A stretch of 64,000 nucleotides of DNA from NCBI GenBank assembly GCA_944989445.1, contig CALYLW010000341.1, forward strand, positions 462,246 to 526,245, given 5' to 3'. The notes beneath the pieces are model-generated. The model saw only the letters and a list, made by a program, of their open reading frames with translations, did not search any database and was not told where the DNA came from. This stretch comes from Ampullaceana balthica (taxonomy: Eukaryota; Mollusca; Gastropoda; Lymnaeidae). Below are positions 58,201 through 64,000 of this stretch, in pieces. The stretch's first letter is position 1. Every line of letters starts with the position of its first letter. The position numbers and the translations under genes are program-made.

Positions 58201-61200
58201 TTTTGTAATCATGTCTTCCTGTTTGAAACCTACTGGGATTTTTTTCAAATGTCCTAAGGGTGATATATTTGACGTCTTTTCTATCTACAGCACAGAGCAT
58301 CAGTACTGAACCTGGAACAGTACCTTGCACAGTGCAATATTACTAAACATTGAACAGAATATCAGTACAAACACTAACACGGTGCATCAGTATGGGAAAT
58401 AAAGTAAATAGAAAACATATGACTTTATTATCAAATTGTGTTTAAATAATTGTTTATTTAAATAAAGTTTGACTTTTGAATAGCTAAACTTTACCATCAT
58501 GAAAAAATAAACACAATTCCTTGTAAATTAAAGCATAAATATAATGGTGGCATGGTGTTCGAGCGGAAGACCCGCACGGCTCATGTATCAAGAGTTGTGG
58601 GTTTGAATCTCTGTGAAGCCAGGGATGTGTTCCCAAGGCTAAGAGTGTCCCTGAGCCCACCCACCTACAAATGTGTACTTCCCACTAGTTGGAGAAACAA
58701 AGGCGGCTGGGTATTATGCTACACAATCTTCTCATAGCCATGGCGTGTGAACGCTGCGTCACTTGCCAACAAGCCAGCATGGTCTGTGCGGTCTGTGCAT
58801 TCTTAAAAGTATGTAGGATGCAAGAATCTTCTGCACAGAAAAGCATCCATAATGTTTTTAAAAGATGTATTTTCAAAAATTACCTCTTAACCGGGAACAC
58901 ACAAATATATTTATATTATATATGTTGACTACTAGTAAAATGACCTTCTAAGTCTACATTTAACATTTAATTCTGTCAATATTACAGCTTAACAATTCTA
59001 GAAATATAATGTTACGAAGAACAATGGAAACTTTCCATCAATATAAATTATTTTTTAGGAATATTTTGCTATAGTGTTAAGTGTTGAAAAGGAATTTTAA
59101 TACCAAACAATTATATTACTCTTGAATGTCACTTTTTACAAAAGCCACTAATTAAGTTCATAAATATTAAGACTAAATTACTCACACAACTTTGAGATGC
59201 TGTAGGTGATGCTGTATTTTTGTACGAATTGATTCTTTTGATTTTTGATATTTGATATGTAAAATTGCTTCATGACGTCTCCATTTGCTCATCATTTCTT
59301 GGAGGCAACCACCAAGTTTGTAGATGTCTTCCTTGATATTATTTGGAAATAAATGAGAAACAGGTCTAAAAGGAATGTATTAGAATACATTAGAAAAATA
59401 AACAGTTTCTACATGCTTTATTATTAAACTAGATATGACCTACGGCGTAGCATACGCCACAGACTTGCTCATAGATAGTGCAAAGAAAGGGGGGAAAGAA
59501 CGGACACAAACAGCACAAAGAAATGGAAACAACGCAAATGAATTTTGGAGGGACCGCCGACACATTTGGTCTCGAGACATGCGCACTGCCATTGAGCCAC
59601 CCCCCCCCCACGCACAACCCTTGCTTGCCAACCATAAACTGTGATTTGGTTGACCCTAGGGAGGGTCATTCATCATGCTTATTTGCTAGTGTCTTGTGCT
59701 TGTCCTAATTTCTGGTAAATTATATATATATATATATATATATAGATGTTTCTGTTAGATTTTCATATATTTAAAAAAATTAATAAAATTAGTTTTAAAA
59801 GTTGTATGATGTACAATATTCCAGTACAAGGATAAATATTTGGTGAAGGAAATACTAATTAATATGGAAAAAAACAACTTGATGTACTTATTAGGGACAT
59901 TTATTTAAATAGTTATTGAAAGAAAGATGGGGGATACGGTGGTCGAGGGGCAGCGCGCTCGACTGGCGTACCGATAGTCACGGGTTCGAATCCATGGGAA
60001 GCCTAGGACGTCCCCGAGTCCACCCAGCTTCGAGTGGGTACCTAACGCATAGTTAGGGAAAATAAAAGGCGGCTGGGTAATGCGTGGAACCCTTATAGCC
60101 GTGGCATGTGAACGCTGCATCACTTGCCAAAATCAACTGCTGCCTTGCAGATGGTCTTGGCTGACCAAAGGCTATGGAAGCACATCCAGAAAAAACAGCA
60201 GGCTGAAGTCGGAGATCACGGGCCAATTGGCGCAAAACTCGTCGGCACGATATACTCAAATTGAGAACAAAGAAGAAGAAGAAGAAAGAAAGATGGAAAA
60301 TACAAATTAAAAGCAATAACTCATGAATAAATATTATGAAGTCTCAAATCACATAGATACATATAAATTAAAGTCTAAATTGAAATTTCAAATATATTTA
60401 CATTTTTTACTAATCTTAAACAAATAAATATTGATTTTAAAGTAACTTACTACATGTAATTTCATTTTTAATAAAGTTATATGAAATAAATATAGCTACA
60501 CACACATATATAAATTTTTAATAAACAAGTAGAAATTTAGTACGTTAAAGTGACATATTGATGTTTTACAAGTATTGACAAAATGCAAATATAAGGCAAA
60601 CATTTTCTGTTGCCAGGATTTTTTTTTAATTGCTAAGACTTGTGTTAAAAGTTAAGGCTTGTATTCAATGGTTGAGACTCTCATTGAATTTTTAAACATT
60701 TTTTAATGGGGAATAATACAATCATCTTACTTCAAGAGACTTCAATTGGTTGAACCAGGTATTATTTTCACTATCCATTGTTTGGTTGTTCTGCCTAGAC
60801 TCTAGATCACCTTCATTTTGTTTAGAACAAGCTTTTTAAAATCAAATGTGAAGTTATTGAAGGGAATATTTAAATTATTATAATGTAGTTTTTCATTCAC
60901 TCCACTGACACAACATTAGAAACTAATGGTTTGGTAATGAAAAGAAGAAAACTTTAAGACAACCTTATAGCCTCATAGAGAAAATTCAATGGTAACCGTG
61001 TCACCAGCTACCTTTGCACTAACTGTAGTCAAATATTTTGTACTGCAATCATCAGTCTCATCTGCACACACAGTCAAAGTCAGAATTTACATGTATAGAA
61101 GAATTAAAATGGACATAGTCAATTCTGACAGACAAATTAACAAGACTGAAACAAAGGGAGTTTCATTAAGAAAAATTGTCCATTTTTATTTATCAACTGG

Positions 61201-62905
61201 TATTTATTTGAGGCAGATCCATCAACTTTTGAGATGGCTTCGACATGGAATAAAATAGATATATCAACTTATGAGACAGCTAGATCCACTACTTTTTCCA
61301 ATGTTTAATTAAAACTAGTAGGTTGGTTATTAATAACATAAGTCTCAGCTGTATATTGGTTATTGTTCTTTACAAGAATTTTATTTCTGGGATAGATATA
61401 TTTTGTCAAACTGAATTTTTTGAACAGTTTTTTTTTAATGCTTAGTTTGATGGCCCACGGTTTTGTTTTCTTTGTTCAATAATAATTTATTCTTTTTGTC
61501 TTTAAGATTAACATGTTTGTTATAAAATAAAAACAAAGGTACTGTGAGGTATTACAATAAAAAAACCACAAGGAACCAGTTTATTAGATTCTAAATTGAT
61601 ATATTAATTTACGCATCAAACTACTGCTCTCCACTGGAGAGTCTCCAGTTAGAGACTGAACCATTCAGACTACATCTCTTAACACTAGTCAGCTTTTCTT
61701 ATTGCATAAGGAAAACAATTTAAAACATCTGATAAAGACTCTTCCTTTTGATCGAACTGGAAATTAACCATGCCATATCCCTTATTAAATCTTAAAATAA
61801 TCATATGTCAGTGAAAATTTATAAATATGTTTACATGTAATTTTCTACCTACTTACATGCATTCATGCTTGTTAATATCTGTTTTTGCTGATTCAACTGA
61901 AATTTTATTTTTTAAATCCCTCATTAGTAATTTTCTTACAATTTGAATTCATTTCTGATATGTAATAGAACTAGAGAAAACAACATCTAAAATTAATAAA
62001 CAATGAATTTTATGCCACCATTTAGGTGATACATAAAAGATGAGTCTGTTTAATGCATATTATAGCACTACAAAAAATCATTGAAATAAATGCTATTTTA
62101 AAATGTTTATTTTAAATAATGAAGTGTAAAATGATTCTTTTTTTTTCTTCTCTGAAATGAACAAATGTGCCACGGAAAGATTATCATTAAATCTCCTTAA
62201 CATATCTAGGTAAAATGGGATAACTAAACTAACATTGCTAAGAGTAATTTGGAGAGCATAATTTTTATATGAGAACCAACACTTTATCAACATTTAAAAC
62301 TCTAATAAGAATGCAGGACTAGACACAAACCATGGATAAGCGTAGGATAAATAATCTTCTGTATAGAAGGATCGTCTGTAACAGTTAAAATAAGATAAGA
62401 TAAGAACTTATCATTACCAACAAACAAACAATATTACCTCTTTGATCTTATCTTCCAATTCTTTTATTTTTTCTTCAAATGATTGTATAGATTTTTCAAA
62501 TTCTTGTTCTGAATTTTCCTGGGAAGTATTTAACTAATTATGTAAATATTTAAAAAACAACAACTCATACATAAAGCAATGAGCAATATCCCAATAGAAA
62601 AATCCATGTTTCAATGATAGAACTTTAAGAGCCATTCCTATGACACTATCTAGCGAAACATCCTGCTTGTAAAGTTTATTTTGCATTTACATATTAACTT
62701 ATATTATGGTAGTTCAATATACATTCCAGTGTTATCATATACCACAATATGTTTTTGTATTAACCTATTCTATTGATAATAAGTTTTTTGGATGATAAAG
62801 AAAATACATTATAATCATTAATGAAATTTAATTTTAAATACAAGTTAATCAAGACTTAAGTATTACCTTCTTTAGAGTATGAATTGCTTTTGCTTCTTGG
62901 TTTGT
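33962..62905 (-). CDS. Divergent STAT family transcription factor, 15 exons found, 5' end missing
   Basis: Exons (- strand order): 62867-62905, 62438-62518, 61857-61896, 60731-60831, 59186-59365, 58018-58122, 49817-49892, 49001-49183, 45644-45739, 44143-44278, 43382-43580, 42602-42763, 41595-41753, 35892-35961, 33962-34283; about 650 residues. In order: coiled coil; start of the DNA-binding domain; a strand pair like STAT VISNxSQLPxxWASILWYN (here [18 protein letters not shown]); linker ([18 protein letters not shown]); SH2 (GSAIVRIS with the phosphate-binding Arg, ending [16 protein letters not shown]); phosphotyrosine-type NGYCTK; acidic tail. STATs are cytokine/JAK-activated nuclear factors, dimerising by SH2-phosphotyrosine exchange. 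Oddities: N-terminal domain not found, ~80 DNA-binding residues missing between 49001 and 45739, and two joins out of phase (60731/59186 and 43382/42602). Identity is inferred from domain order. Confidence 0.78.
34600..35012 (-). mobile_element. tRNA-derived SINE, family A, with an internal minisatellite
   Basis: Reverse orientation: tail cttatctatacag... on the left, body ggttccaagcaataaccagc, degenerate promoter boxes at the right. Same family as 36786, 37098, 58543 and 59929. A 42-bp segment is tandemly repeated inside it. Confidence 0.82.
34771..34938. repeat. 42-bp minisatellite inside SINE A
   Basis: Four copies of ctgggtggactcagggacac plus ccttggctctgggaacaaatcc. The unit occurs once in other SINE A copies, so it expanded after insertion. 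Confidence 0.92.
35892..35961 (-). other. STAT-like exon: phosphotyrosine tail (70 nt)
   Basis: Acceptor cattcttttttag, donor cataa|gtgagt. Reads [20 protein letters not shown]; the Tyr in NGYCTK sits where STATs carry the JAK-phosphorylated Tyr (GY-x-K/T, then a hydrophobic strand). Confidence 0.75.
36152..36396. repeat. 31-bp tandem repeat (~8 copies), STAT intron
   Basis: Uniform copies of acacagatgtcattgtttat plus ttactgctgta. Confidence 0.95.
36786..37041 (-). mobile_element. SINE family A, reverse copy
   Basis: Tail tcttatctatacagacgctc, body tttacccagccgcctttg, B-box-like region at the right (accatcggtatgccagc). Confidence 0.8.
37098..37384 (-). mobile_element. SINE family A, reverse copy
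   Basis: Best preserved reverse copy: tail, body cacgcattacccagccgcct, B-box inverse ggattcgaacccgtgacc, A-box side gcatgccactcgaccaccg. Confidence 0.85.
37390..38429. other. STAT intron sequence, nothing recognised
   Basis: AT-rich, no exon or element supported. Confidence 0.4.
38430..38964 (+). mobile_element. Non-autonomous Helitron-like element (535 bp)
   Basis: Starts tctatctatatatataattc, ends with hairpin ggcgtatgctacgcc, then ctag and a T outside; the base before the start is A. This fits A|TC...CTAG|T insertion of Helitrons. No Rep/helicase gene. Confidence 0.75.
39205..39258 (-). mobile_element. SINE family A tail fragment
   Basis: cttatctatttcactcttct then tctatacagaagaatattgc resembles the SINE A 3' tail. 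Confidence 0.5.
39809..41290. mobile_element. hAT element with perfect target duplication, carrying a retrotransposon relic
   Basis: Ends caggggtggccagac and gttcggccaccgttg; tgctagaa flanks both sides exactly (39801-39808 and 41291-41298). The right ~190 bp (gagccgcattgaagcac ...) resembles the MITE at 32410. The middle is retrotransposon sequence. Confidence 0.88.
39830..41095 (+). pseudogene. Decayed RNase H-bearing non-LTR retrotransposon 3' part
   Basis: In several frames: an RNase H-like end ([19 protein letters not shown]), [16 protein letters not shown], then a Cys/His tail ([20 protein letters not shown]). The same MPRPSxSDxxW block is in 55250-55745. It is interrupted by stops (TAG before the VNVDGNEK segment) and frameshifts. 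Confidence 0.7.
41595..41753 (-). other. STAT-like exon: SH2 C-terminal half (159 nt)
   Basis: Acceptor aactacatacag, donor atcaag|gtttgt. Ends [19 protein letters not shown], equivalent to STAT YLYPxIxKDxAFGKYY. Split Gly codon agrees with the exon before. Confidence 0.78.
42602..42763 (-). other. STAT-like exon: SH2 N-terminal half (162 nt)
   Basis: Acceptor ttctatcttag, donor aaatg|gtaagt. Contains [20 protein letters not shown] then VRISHNH; the Arg of IVRIS corresponds to the phosphotyrosine-binding Arg of STAT FLLRFS. A seven-T run near its 5' end (42747-42753) shifts the frame relative to the upstream exon by one base. Confidence 0.78.
42840..43205 (-). pseudogene. RTE-like LINE 3' fragment in STAT intron
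   Basis: The - strand reads [20 protein letters not shown] then [13 protein letters not shown], the conserved region after the RT domain of RTE/BovB-like elements (K.AWFGHVxRH). 5'-truncated, with a (catcat)n-like run at the 3' side near 42830. Confidence 0.72.
43382..43580 (-). other. STAT-like exon: linker end (199 nt)
   Basis: Acceptor tttttcag, donor ccaag|gtaaaa. Contains [20 protein letters not shown], matching STAT (FPFWLWIESILELIKKH). Ends phase 2, while the next exon reads best from phase 1. Confidence 0.78.
44143..44278 (-). other. STAT-like exon: linker (136 nt)
   Basis: Donor ctct|gtaagt. Reads [20 protein letters not shown] then [20 protein letters not shown], matching STAT EVLSWQFSSxTKRGLxxxQL in spacing. 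Confidence 0.78.
45180..45643. repeat. 31-bp minisatellite abutting a STAT exon donor
   Basis: About 15 copies of accagaacaatgaagaatac plus aacagatactg. On the - strand each unit contains ctg|gtcagtat, the same sequence as the real donor of exon 45644-45739. Confidence 0.95.
45644..45739 (-). other. STAT-like exon: DNA-binding/linker boundary (32 codons)
   Basis: Very strong acceptor ttcttttctctgcag; donor gatctg|gtcagt lies at the edge of the 31-bp minisatellite. Reads [20 protein letters not shown] then [12 protein letters not shown], aligning with the STAT SLPVVVISN...WASILWYN motif. Phase 0 on both sides. Confidence 0.78.
45760..47655. repeat. Degenerate ~480-bp tandem repeat, four units
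   Basis: Related blocks begin near gatcttgac at 45777, 46285, 46770 and 47224. Each has ggggcc(c/a)... then (c)ttaatgtcat and ...tatatgagcta motifs. No coding capacity. Diverged, so old. Confidence 0.75.
46195..46260 (-). mobile_element. Inverted CTAG-ended repeat terminus (left)
   Basis: ctagcacccatcgtgcattg... is the inverse of the sequence ending at 47727; the CTAG ends point outward. Helitron-like 3' ends are possible. Confidence 0.45.
47655..47728 (+). mobile_element. CTAG-ended repeat terminus (right)
   Basis: accactcattggtttctttg ... caggtcag|ctag|t mirrors 46195-46260 with about 80% identity by eye. Confidence 0.45.
47766..47973 (+). mobile_element. tRNA-derived SINE, family B
   Basis: Starts gcggtggtctagcggtagc (A-box like), then atggattctagc (B-box like), then a body ending catagcccgttatggtctga. 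An inverted copy is at 49575-49772. Confidence 0.8.
47974..48157 (+). mobile_element. CAATGTTCCC-family hAT MITE, intact reference copy (copy 5)
   Basis: 184 bp, termini caatgttccctttaagc and ccttagagggaacattg; exact 8-bp duplication gttattat at 47966-47973 and 48158-48165. The duplication includes the 3' end of SINE B, so it inserted into that SINE. Confidence 0.95.
48365..48412 (-). mobile_element. SINE family A tail fragment
   Basis: gtcttgtcttatctatacag then acactccttctatgcagaag matches the SINE A 3' tail. Confidence 0.65.
49001..49183 (-). other. STAT-like exon: start of DNA-binding domain (61 codons)
   Basis: Acceptor tatttttaag, donor gag|gtaaca, phase 0 on both sides. Reads [20 protein letters not shown] then [12 protein letters not shown]; resembles the first DNA-binding strands of STATs (TGVQFTVKLRLLVK). 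Confidence 0.72.
49575..49772 (-). mobile_element. SINE family B, reverse copy
   Basis: ttcagaccatgacggcctat ... gctaccgctagaccaccgca is the inverse of 47766-47965. Confidence 0.82.
49817..49892 (-). other. STAT-like exon (76 nt)
   Basis: Strong acceptor ttttttccccccag, donor cag|gtaagg. Reads [20 protein letters not shown] then SCESQ after a split Lys codon. Confidence 0.75.
50529..51917 (-). CDS. LINE ORF part 2: reverse transcriptase core and C-terminus
   Basis: In a different frame and overlapping part 1. RT motifs: [76 protein letters not shown] (FADD catalytic pair), then a C-terminal [15 protein letters not shown] block. Intact from motif 1 to the stop at 50529. With a single frameshift against part 1 it is young but probably inactive as read. 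Confidence 0.9.
   Translation of the reverse strand: MGRGASSFRLERGIPYQDPKEGDLSSCSNYRGITLLSIPGKVFNRVLLNRMKNAVDPLLRDEQAGFRTNRSCTDQIATLRIILEQSLEWNSPLYVNFVDYEKAFDSVDRQTLWSLLRHYGVPQKITDIIRNMYEGINCRVIHGQQVTDAFQVKTGVRQGCLLSPFLFLLAIDWVMKTSTQQKRNGIQWTLWDQLDDLDFADDLALLAHTQQQMQEKTNIVAATSASMGLNIHKGKSKILKVNATSTSPIMLEGEALEEVDSFVYLGSVVDKQGGTDADVKIRIGKARAAFQQLKNVWVSNNLGSKLKVRIFNAMVKPVLLYGAETWRTTAVNLTRIQSFINNCLRRILRIHWPDKISNQELWQRTKQKPIEEEILQKRWRWIGHTLRKPAPNTTKQALKWNPQGKRKRGRPRNTWRRELEADIKRIGHEWKILEKLAQDRDAWRSLVGGLCPWRNRRADDDR
51845..53545 (-). CDS. LINE ORF part 1: AP endonuclease and RT N-terminus
   Basis: 566 residues. The AP-type endonuclease shows [23 protein letters not shown] (catalytic Glu), [13 protein letters not shown] and [11 protein letters not shown] (Asp-His). 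A basic linker follows, then the RT start ([40 protein letters not shown]). It stops at IPKKET* where related proteins run on into the RT core, because one G is missing around 51850-51855. Confidence 0.9.
   Translation of the reverse strand: MTPNSESQNLEAIRPTTIISTRTTTVIGAWNVRTMYEAGKAAQIAAEMRNYKLTILGISEARWTGWGQKRLISGEMVLFSGHEEDDAPHTLGVAMMLSRAAQGALIGWEAHGPRILFATFRTKKRSINLDVIQCYAPTNESDEGDKEEFYNRVMTIVQGRPRRNIVVLMGDFNAKIGNSNTGYEEVMGQQGIGEMNDNGERFADLCAAADLVIGGSIFQHKRIHKATWVSPDMRTMNQIDHVCISKKFRRSLQDVRVKRGADVASDHHLLVARMKLKLKRHYTEQTAYRTRYNTSLLKDQAKKEEFKISLFNKFQVLQEILEDETTEGKWQSMKETVQSTCQEVLGNRKHAHKEWMTAGTLSKIEERKRKKAEVNNSRTRAQKNKAQKEYADANKEVKKSIKRDKKEFVDKLAKEAEDAAHQGNMRELFDTIKTLSGKFSKVERPVKDKMGNTIPSEEQQRGRWKEHFEELLNRPEPRNPPDIQPADNDLLIDCNSPTKEEISRAIKQLRNGKAAGPDGIPAEALKADLETSVEMLHPLFMKIWEEEQVPSDWKEGYLIKIPKKET
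54266..54690. mobile_element. Shortened copy of the GGGCCGT inverted-repeat element
   Basis: gccgtccataaatgacgtca followed by ccgatttttaccccaccctc matches the inverse of the right end of 1724-3359; the far terminus is lost. Confidence 0.75.
55250..55745 (-). pseudogene. 5'-truncated RNase H-type non-LTR retrotransposon in the hAT transposase
   Basis: The - strand reads [16 protein letters not shown] (RNase H end), [34 protein letters not shown], then [20 protein letters not shown], the C-terminal CCHC-like motif of RNase H-bearing LINEs. The ORF is open to its stop at 55250. Confidence 0.83.
56152..56639. mobile_element. 488-bp insertion with 14-bp target duplication
   Basis: agtgatttcgaaga occurs at 56138-56151 and 56640-56653, and the transposase reading resumes after the second copy. 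The insert is GC-richer than its surroundings, with no recognised ORF; it may be the 5' region of a LINE or a SINE. Confidence 0.85.
57000..57780. other. 3' interior of the hAT element
   Basis: AT-rich; contains gtcgtaacctgaggactacc (57223-57242), which resembles the end of another repeat family, but no partner end was seen. Confidence 0.35.
58018..58122 (-). other. STAT-like exon: end of coiled coil (105 nt)
   Basis: Acceptor ttttctattag, donor aataa|gtaagt; split codons agree with both neighbours. Reads [20 protein letters not shown] then [14 protein letters not shown]. Confidence 0.75.
58543..58810 (+). mobile_element. SINE family A, forward copy
   Basis: Promoter-like ggcatggtgttcgagcgg and gtgggtttgaatctc (A and B boxes), body acaaaggcggctgggtatta, cttgccaacaagccagcatg. 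Confidence 0.85.
59186..59365 (-). other. STAT-like exon: coiled coil (up to 180 nt)
   Basis: Donor gttgt|gtgagt. Reads [19 protein letters not shown] then [20 protein letters not shown] and more basic helix. The acceptor ccttttag|acc gives a 1-base start; a downstream AG (exon edge 59331) would give phase 0. Confidence 0.65.
59429..59600 (-). mobile_element. Helitron-like 3' terminus, reverse
   Basis: ctag, then hairpin ggcgtagcatacgcc, then tagtgcaaagaaaggggg; the same order as the inverse of 13290-13398. The 5' end was not found. Confidence 0.65.
59720..59743. repeat. (TA)n microsatellite
   Basis: About 24 bp of alternating TA. Confidence 0.9.
59929..60295 (+). mobile_element. SINE family A, best preserved forward copy with longer tail
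   Basis: Head gggggatacggtggtcgag, A-box-like gtggtcgaggggcagc, B-box gggttcgaatcc, conserved body aaaaggcggctgggtaatgc. After the body a ~150-bp extension ends in (gaa)n, so the tail differs from the cttatctatacag type. Confidence 0.88.
60731..60831 (-). other. STAT-like exon: coiled coil (101 nt)
   Basis: Starts with two bases completing the split Ser; reads [19 protein letters not shown] then [14 protein letters not shown]; donor gaa|gtaaga gives phase 0. The next exon's first acceptor expects phase 2, so one join is unresolved. An alternative donor 8 bases earlier (ttgaa|gtctct) would fit. Confidence 0.6.
61857..61896 (-). other. STAT-like exon: coiled coil (40 nt)
   Basis: Acceptor aaaatttcag, strong donor gtaagt; reads [13 protein letters not shown] and leaves one base, which completes a Ser codon with the next exon. 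Confidence 0.65.
62345..62406 (+). mobile_element. SINE family A tail fragment
   Basis: aatcttctgtatagaaggat then cgtctg ... aagataagataag is the forward form of the SINE A 3' tail. Confidence 0.65.
62438..62518 (-). other. STAT-like exon: coiled coil (27 codons)
   Basis: Acceptor tacttcccag, donor gag|gtaata; reads [16 protein letters not shown] then [11 protein letters not shown], a heptad-rich helix. Confidence 0.7.
62867..62905 (-). other. STAT-like exon: coiled coil start (13 codons)
   Basis: Acceptor atactctcag, donor aag|gtaata; reads [13 protein letters not shown] in phase 0. Confidence 0.6.
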
Positions 62906-64000
62906 CTGAGAGTATAATTTATTAAAAAATACAATTAAAAAACATTATATAAATAGAAATTTAACAATCTTCTATTTAATTGTAAAATATTAATCGCTTA
63001 ATTGTTTTAACCCAAAGAACAAAATTATTAAAATCACATACCAGATAATTTAATTTTAAAAGTTTGTAATTTCACTTGAACAATATTTATATACTATTTA
63101 AATCCTCAAATGTTTATAAACATAATTTCTAATTCTTCAAAACTAAAATAGAAATAAAGTAATCAAGTTCATTAAAACTTATAAAGAGAAATGTAGTCTT
63201 TTTTCTTTTGGGCAAAAAAAGACAAATTAAAGTAGCTCTTACCTTGCAAGAAAGCTATGATCAGAATTTTAAAACAAAACGCATCAAAGGTGAAACTAAG
63301 GTTGTTAACTGTTAACCGGTCCTCTCATCAGGACCGGTCCCGTTTAATCAGGACCGGTTAACCGCAACTTCAATAAGCCCGTATTAGCTTATTACCCGGA
63401 GTTTGTTTTTGTTGTGTTACGGTTAAGATGCAGGGCAGCATATGAGACTAACGCGAGCAACAGTGTCTTCAAATCGCTTTCTCCAAATTCCGGTATATAA
63501 ATAATATAAACGTCATCACTATTAGTTTAGTGCGCCTAGAGCTAAGGAATTATTTTTTTTTAATTTTAATTTGCTTAGTTATCGAGGCACTGTACGAGAG
63601 CTAACACACAGTGCACGTTTGATCTGAACAACGGTCAAGGCCACGACTGTTACGAGTGTCATTTTATAGACGTAGCAAAGATACCGGGCGATGATTAATC
63701 GGTCCTCAAATTCAAATTCGGTCTTTTAGTGACAGTTTTCCTGCAAGTCAAAAGCATTTGACGTAAGATTACCACATTAATATCAAAACTGATATTTTCT
63801 TTTTAAAAATGTAATTGTTATGCGGTGGAAGGGGAGTACTACGAGGGTAGCTCAAACCCTATTGAAACTTGAAAAATGGGGGAACGTCGTGTGCGCCACA
63901 AAATTCAATAATTCTGACAAGTTGACGATTGAAAAATCATAGGGTATTTAAATAAATTCAATTTTATCATCACTGTTTACTCCCTAAGCTTTATAATTTT
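62906..64000. other. Upstream of the first STAT-like exon found; element fragment at 63304-63365
   Basis: No STAT N-terminal exon could be placed. gttaaccggtcctc and its inverses (caggaccggttaac) cluster at 63318-63362, a palindromic repeat end of unassigned type. The remainder is AT-rich and unannotated. Confidence 0.4.

Noticed and set aside
60989..61258. 89-residue + strand ORF
   Set aside because: No recognised domain, lies in a STAT intron on the opposite strand, and has no repeat or homology support.
63245..63262. 12-nt micro-exon upstream of the first STAT-like exon (ctttcttgcaag before gtaaga)
   Set aside because: Splice-like borders only; too short to support by homology, and alternative explanations are equally likely.

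Overview
This window looks like nuclear DNA from an invertebrate animal, most likely a lophotrochozoan and probably a gastropod mollusc. It has small exons in large AT-rich introns with GT-AG splice sites, tRNA-derived SINEs, hAT-type MITEs, Helitron-like elements and an RTE-like LINE, and no operons or bacterial signals. The phylum is inferred; no species marker was seen.

Two host genes face each other. On the + strand, five coding exons between 6564 and 26769 encode a patatin-like phospholipase (PNPLA/ATGL family). Its GxSxG serine and DGG aspartate lie on different exons, and a roughly 680-residue basic, Ser-rich tail precedes the domain. On the - strand, fifteen exons from 62905 down to 33962 encode the coiled coil to C-terminus of a divergent STAT transcription factor: coiled coil, DNA-binding start, linker, SH2 domain, a single phosphotyrosine-type motif and an acidic tail. 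The STAT N-terminus lies outside the window or was not found, and about 80 residues of the DNA-binding domain are unaccounted for. One exon-exon join in the SH2 region is out of phase by one base at a T-run.

Layout: 1-3570 is satellite DNA split by a 1.6 kb inverted-repeat element. 3.6-6.5 kb is upstream sequence with two MITEs. 6.5-8.8 kb is the large first PNPLA coding exon. 8.8-23.9 kb is its 15 kb first intron, which is dominated by tandem arrays (25, 27, 55, 18, 35, 34, 41/38 and 25 bp units) with nested transposons. 23.9-26.8 kb holds the small PNPLA exons, the last one abutting a minisatellite. 26.8-34 kb is the convergent intergenic region, with a long palindrome and more minisatellites. 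34-63 kb is the STAT gene, whose introns hold SINEs, a 31 bp minisatellite on a splice donor, a full-length RTE-like LINE with an 11 bp target duplication (50495-53878), and a 3.6 kb hAT element with a decayed transposase and 8 bp target duplications (54200-57819).

No new enzymatic system is evident. The most interesting material is structural: minisatellites that include functional splice sites of both genes, an autonomous-type hAT relic beside its internally deleted MITE, several elements nested inside others with readable target-site duplications, and satellites arising inside satellites.
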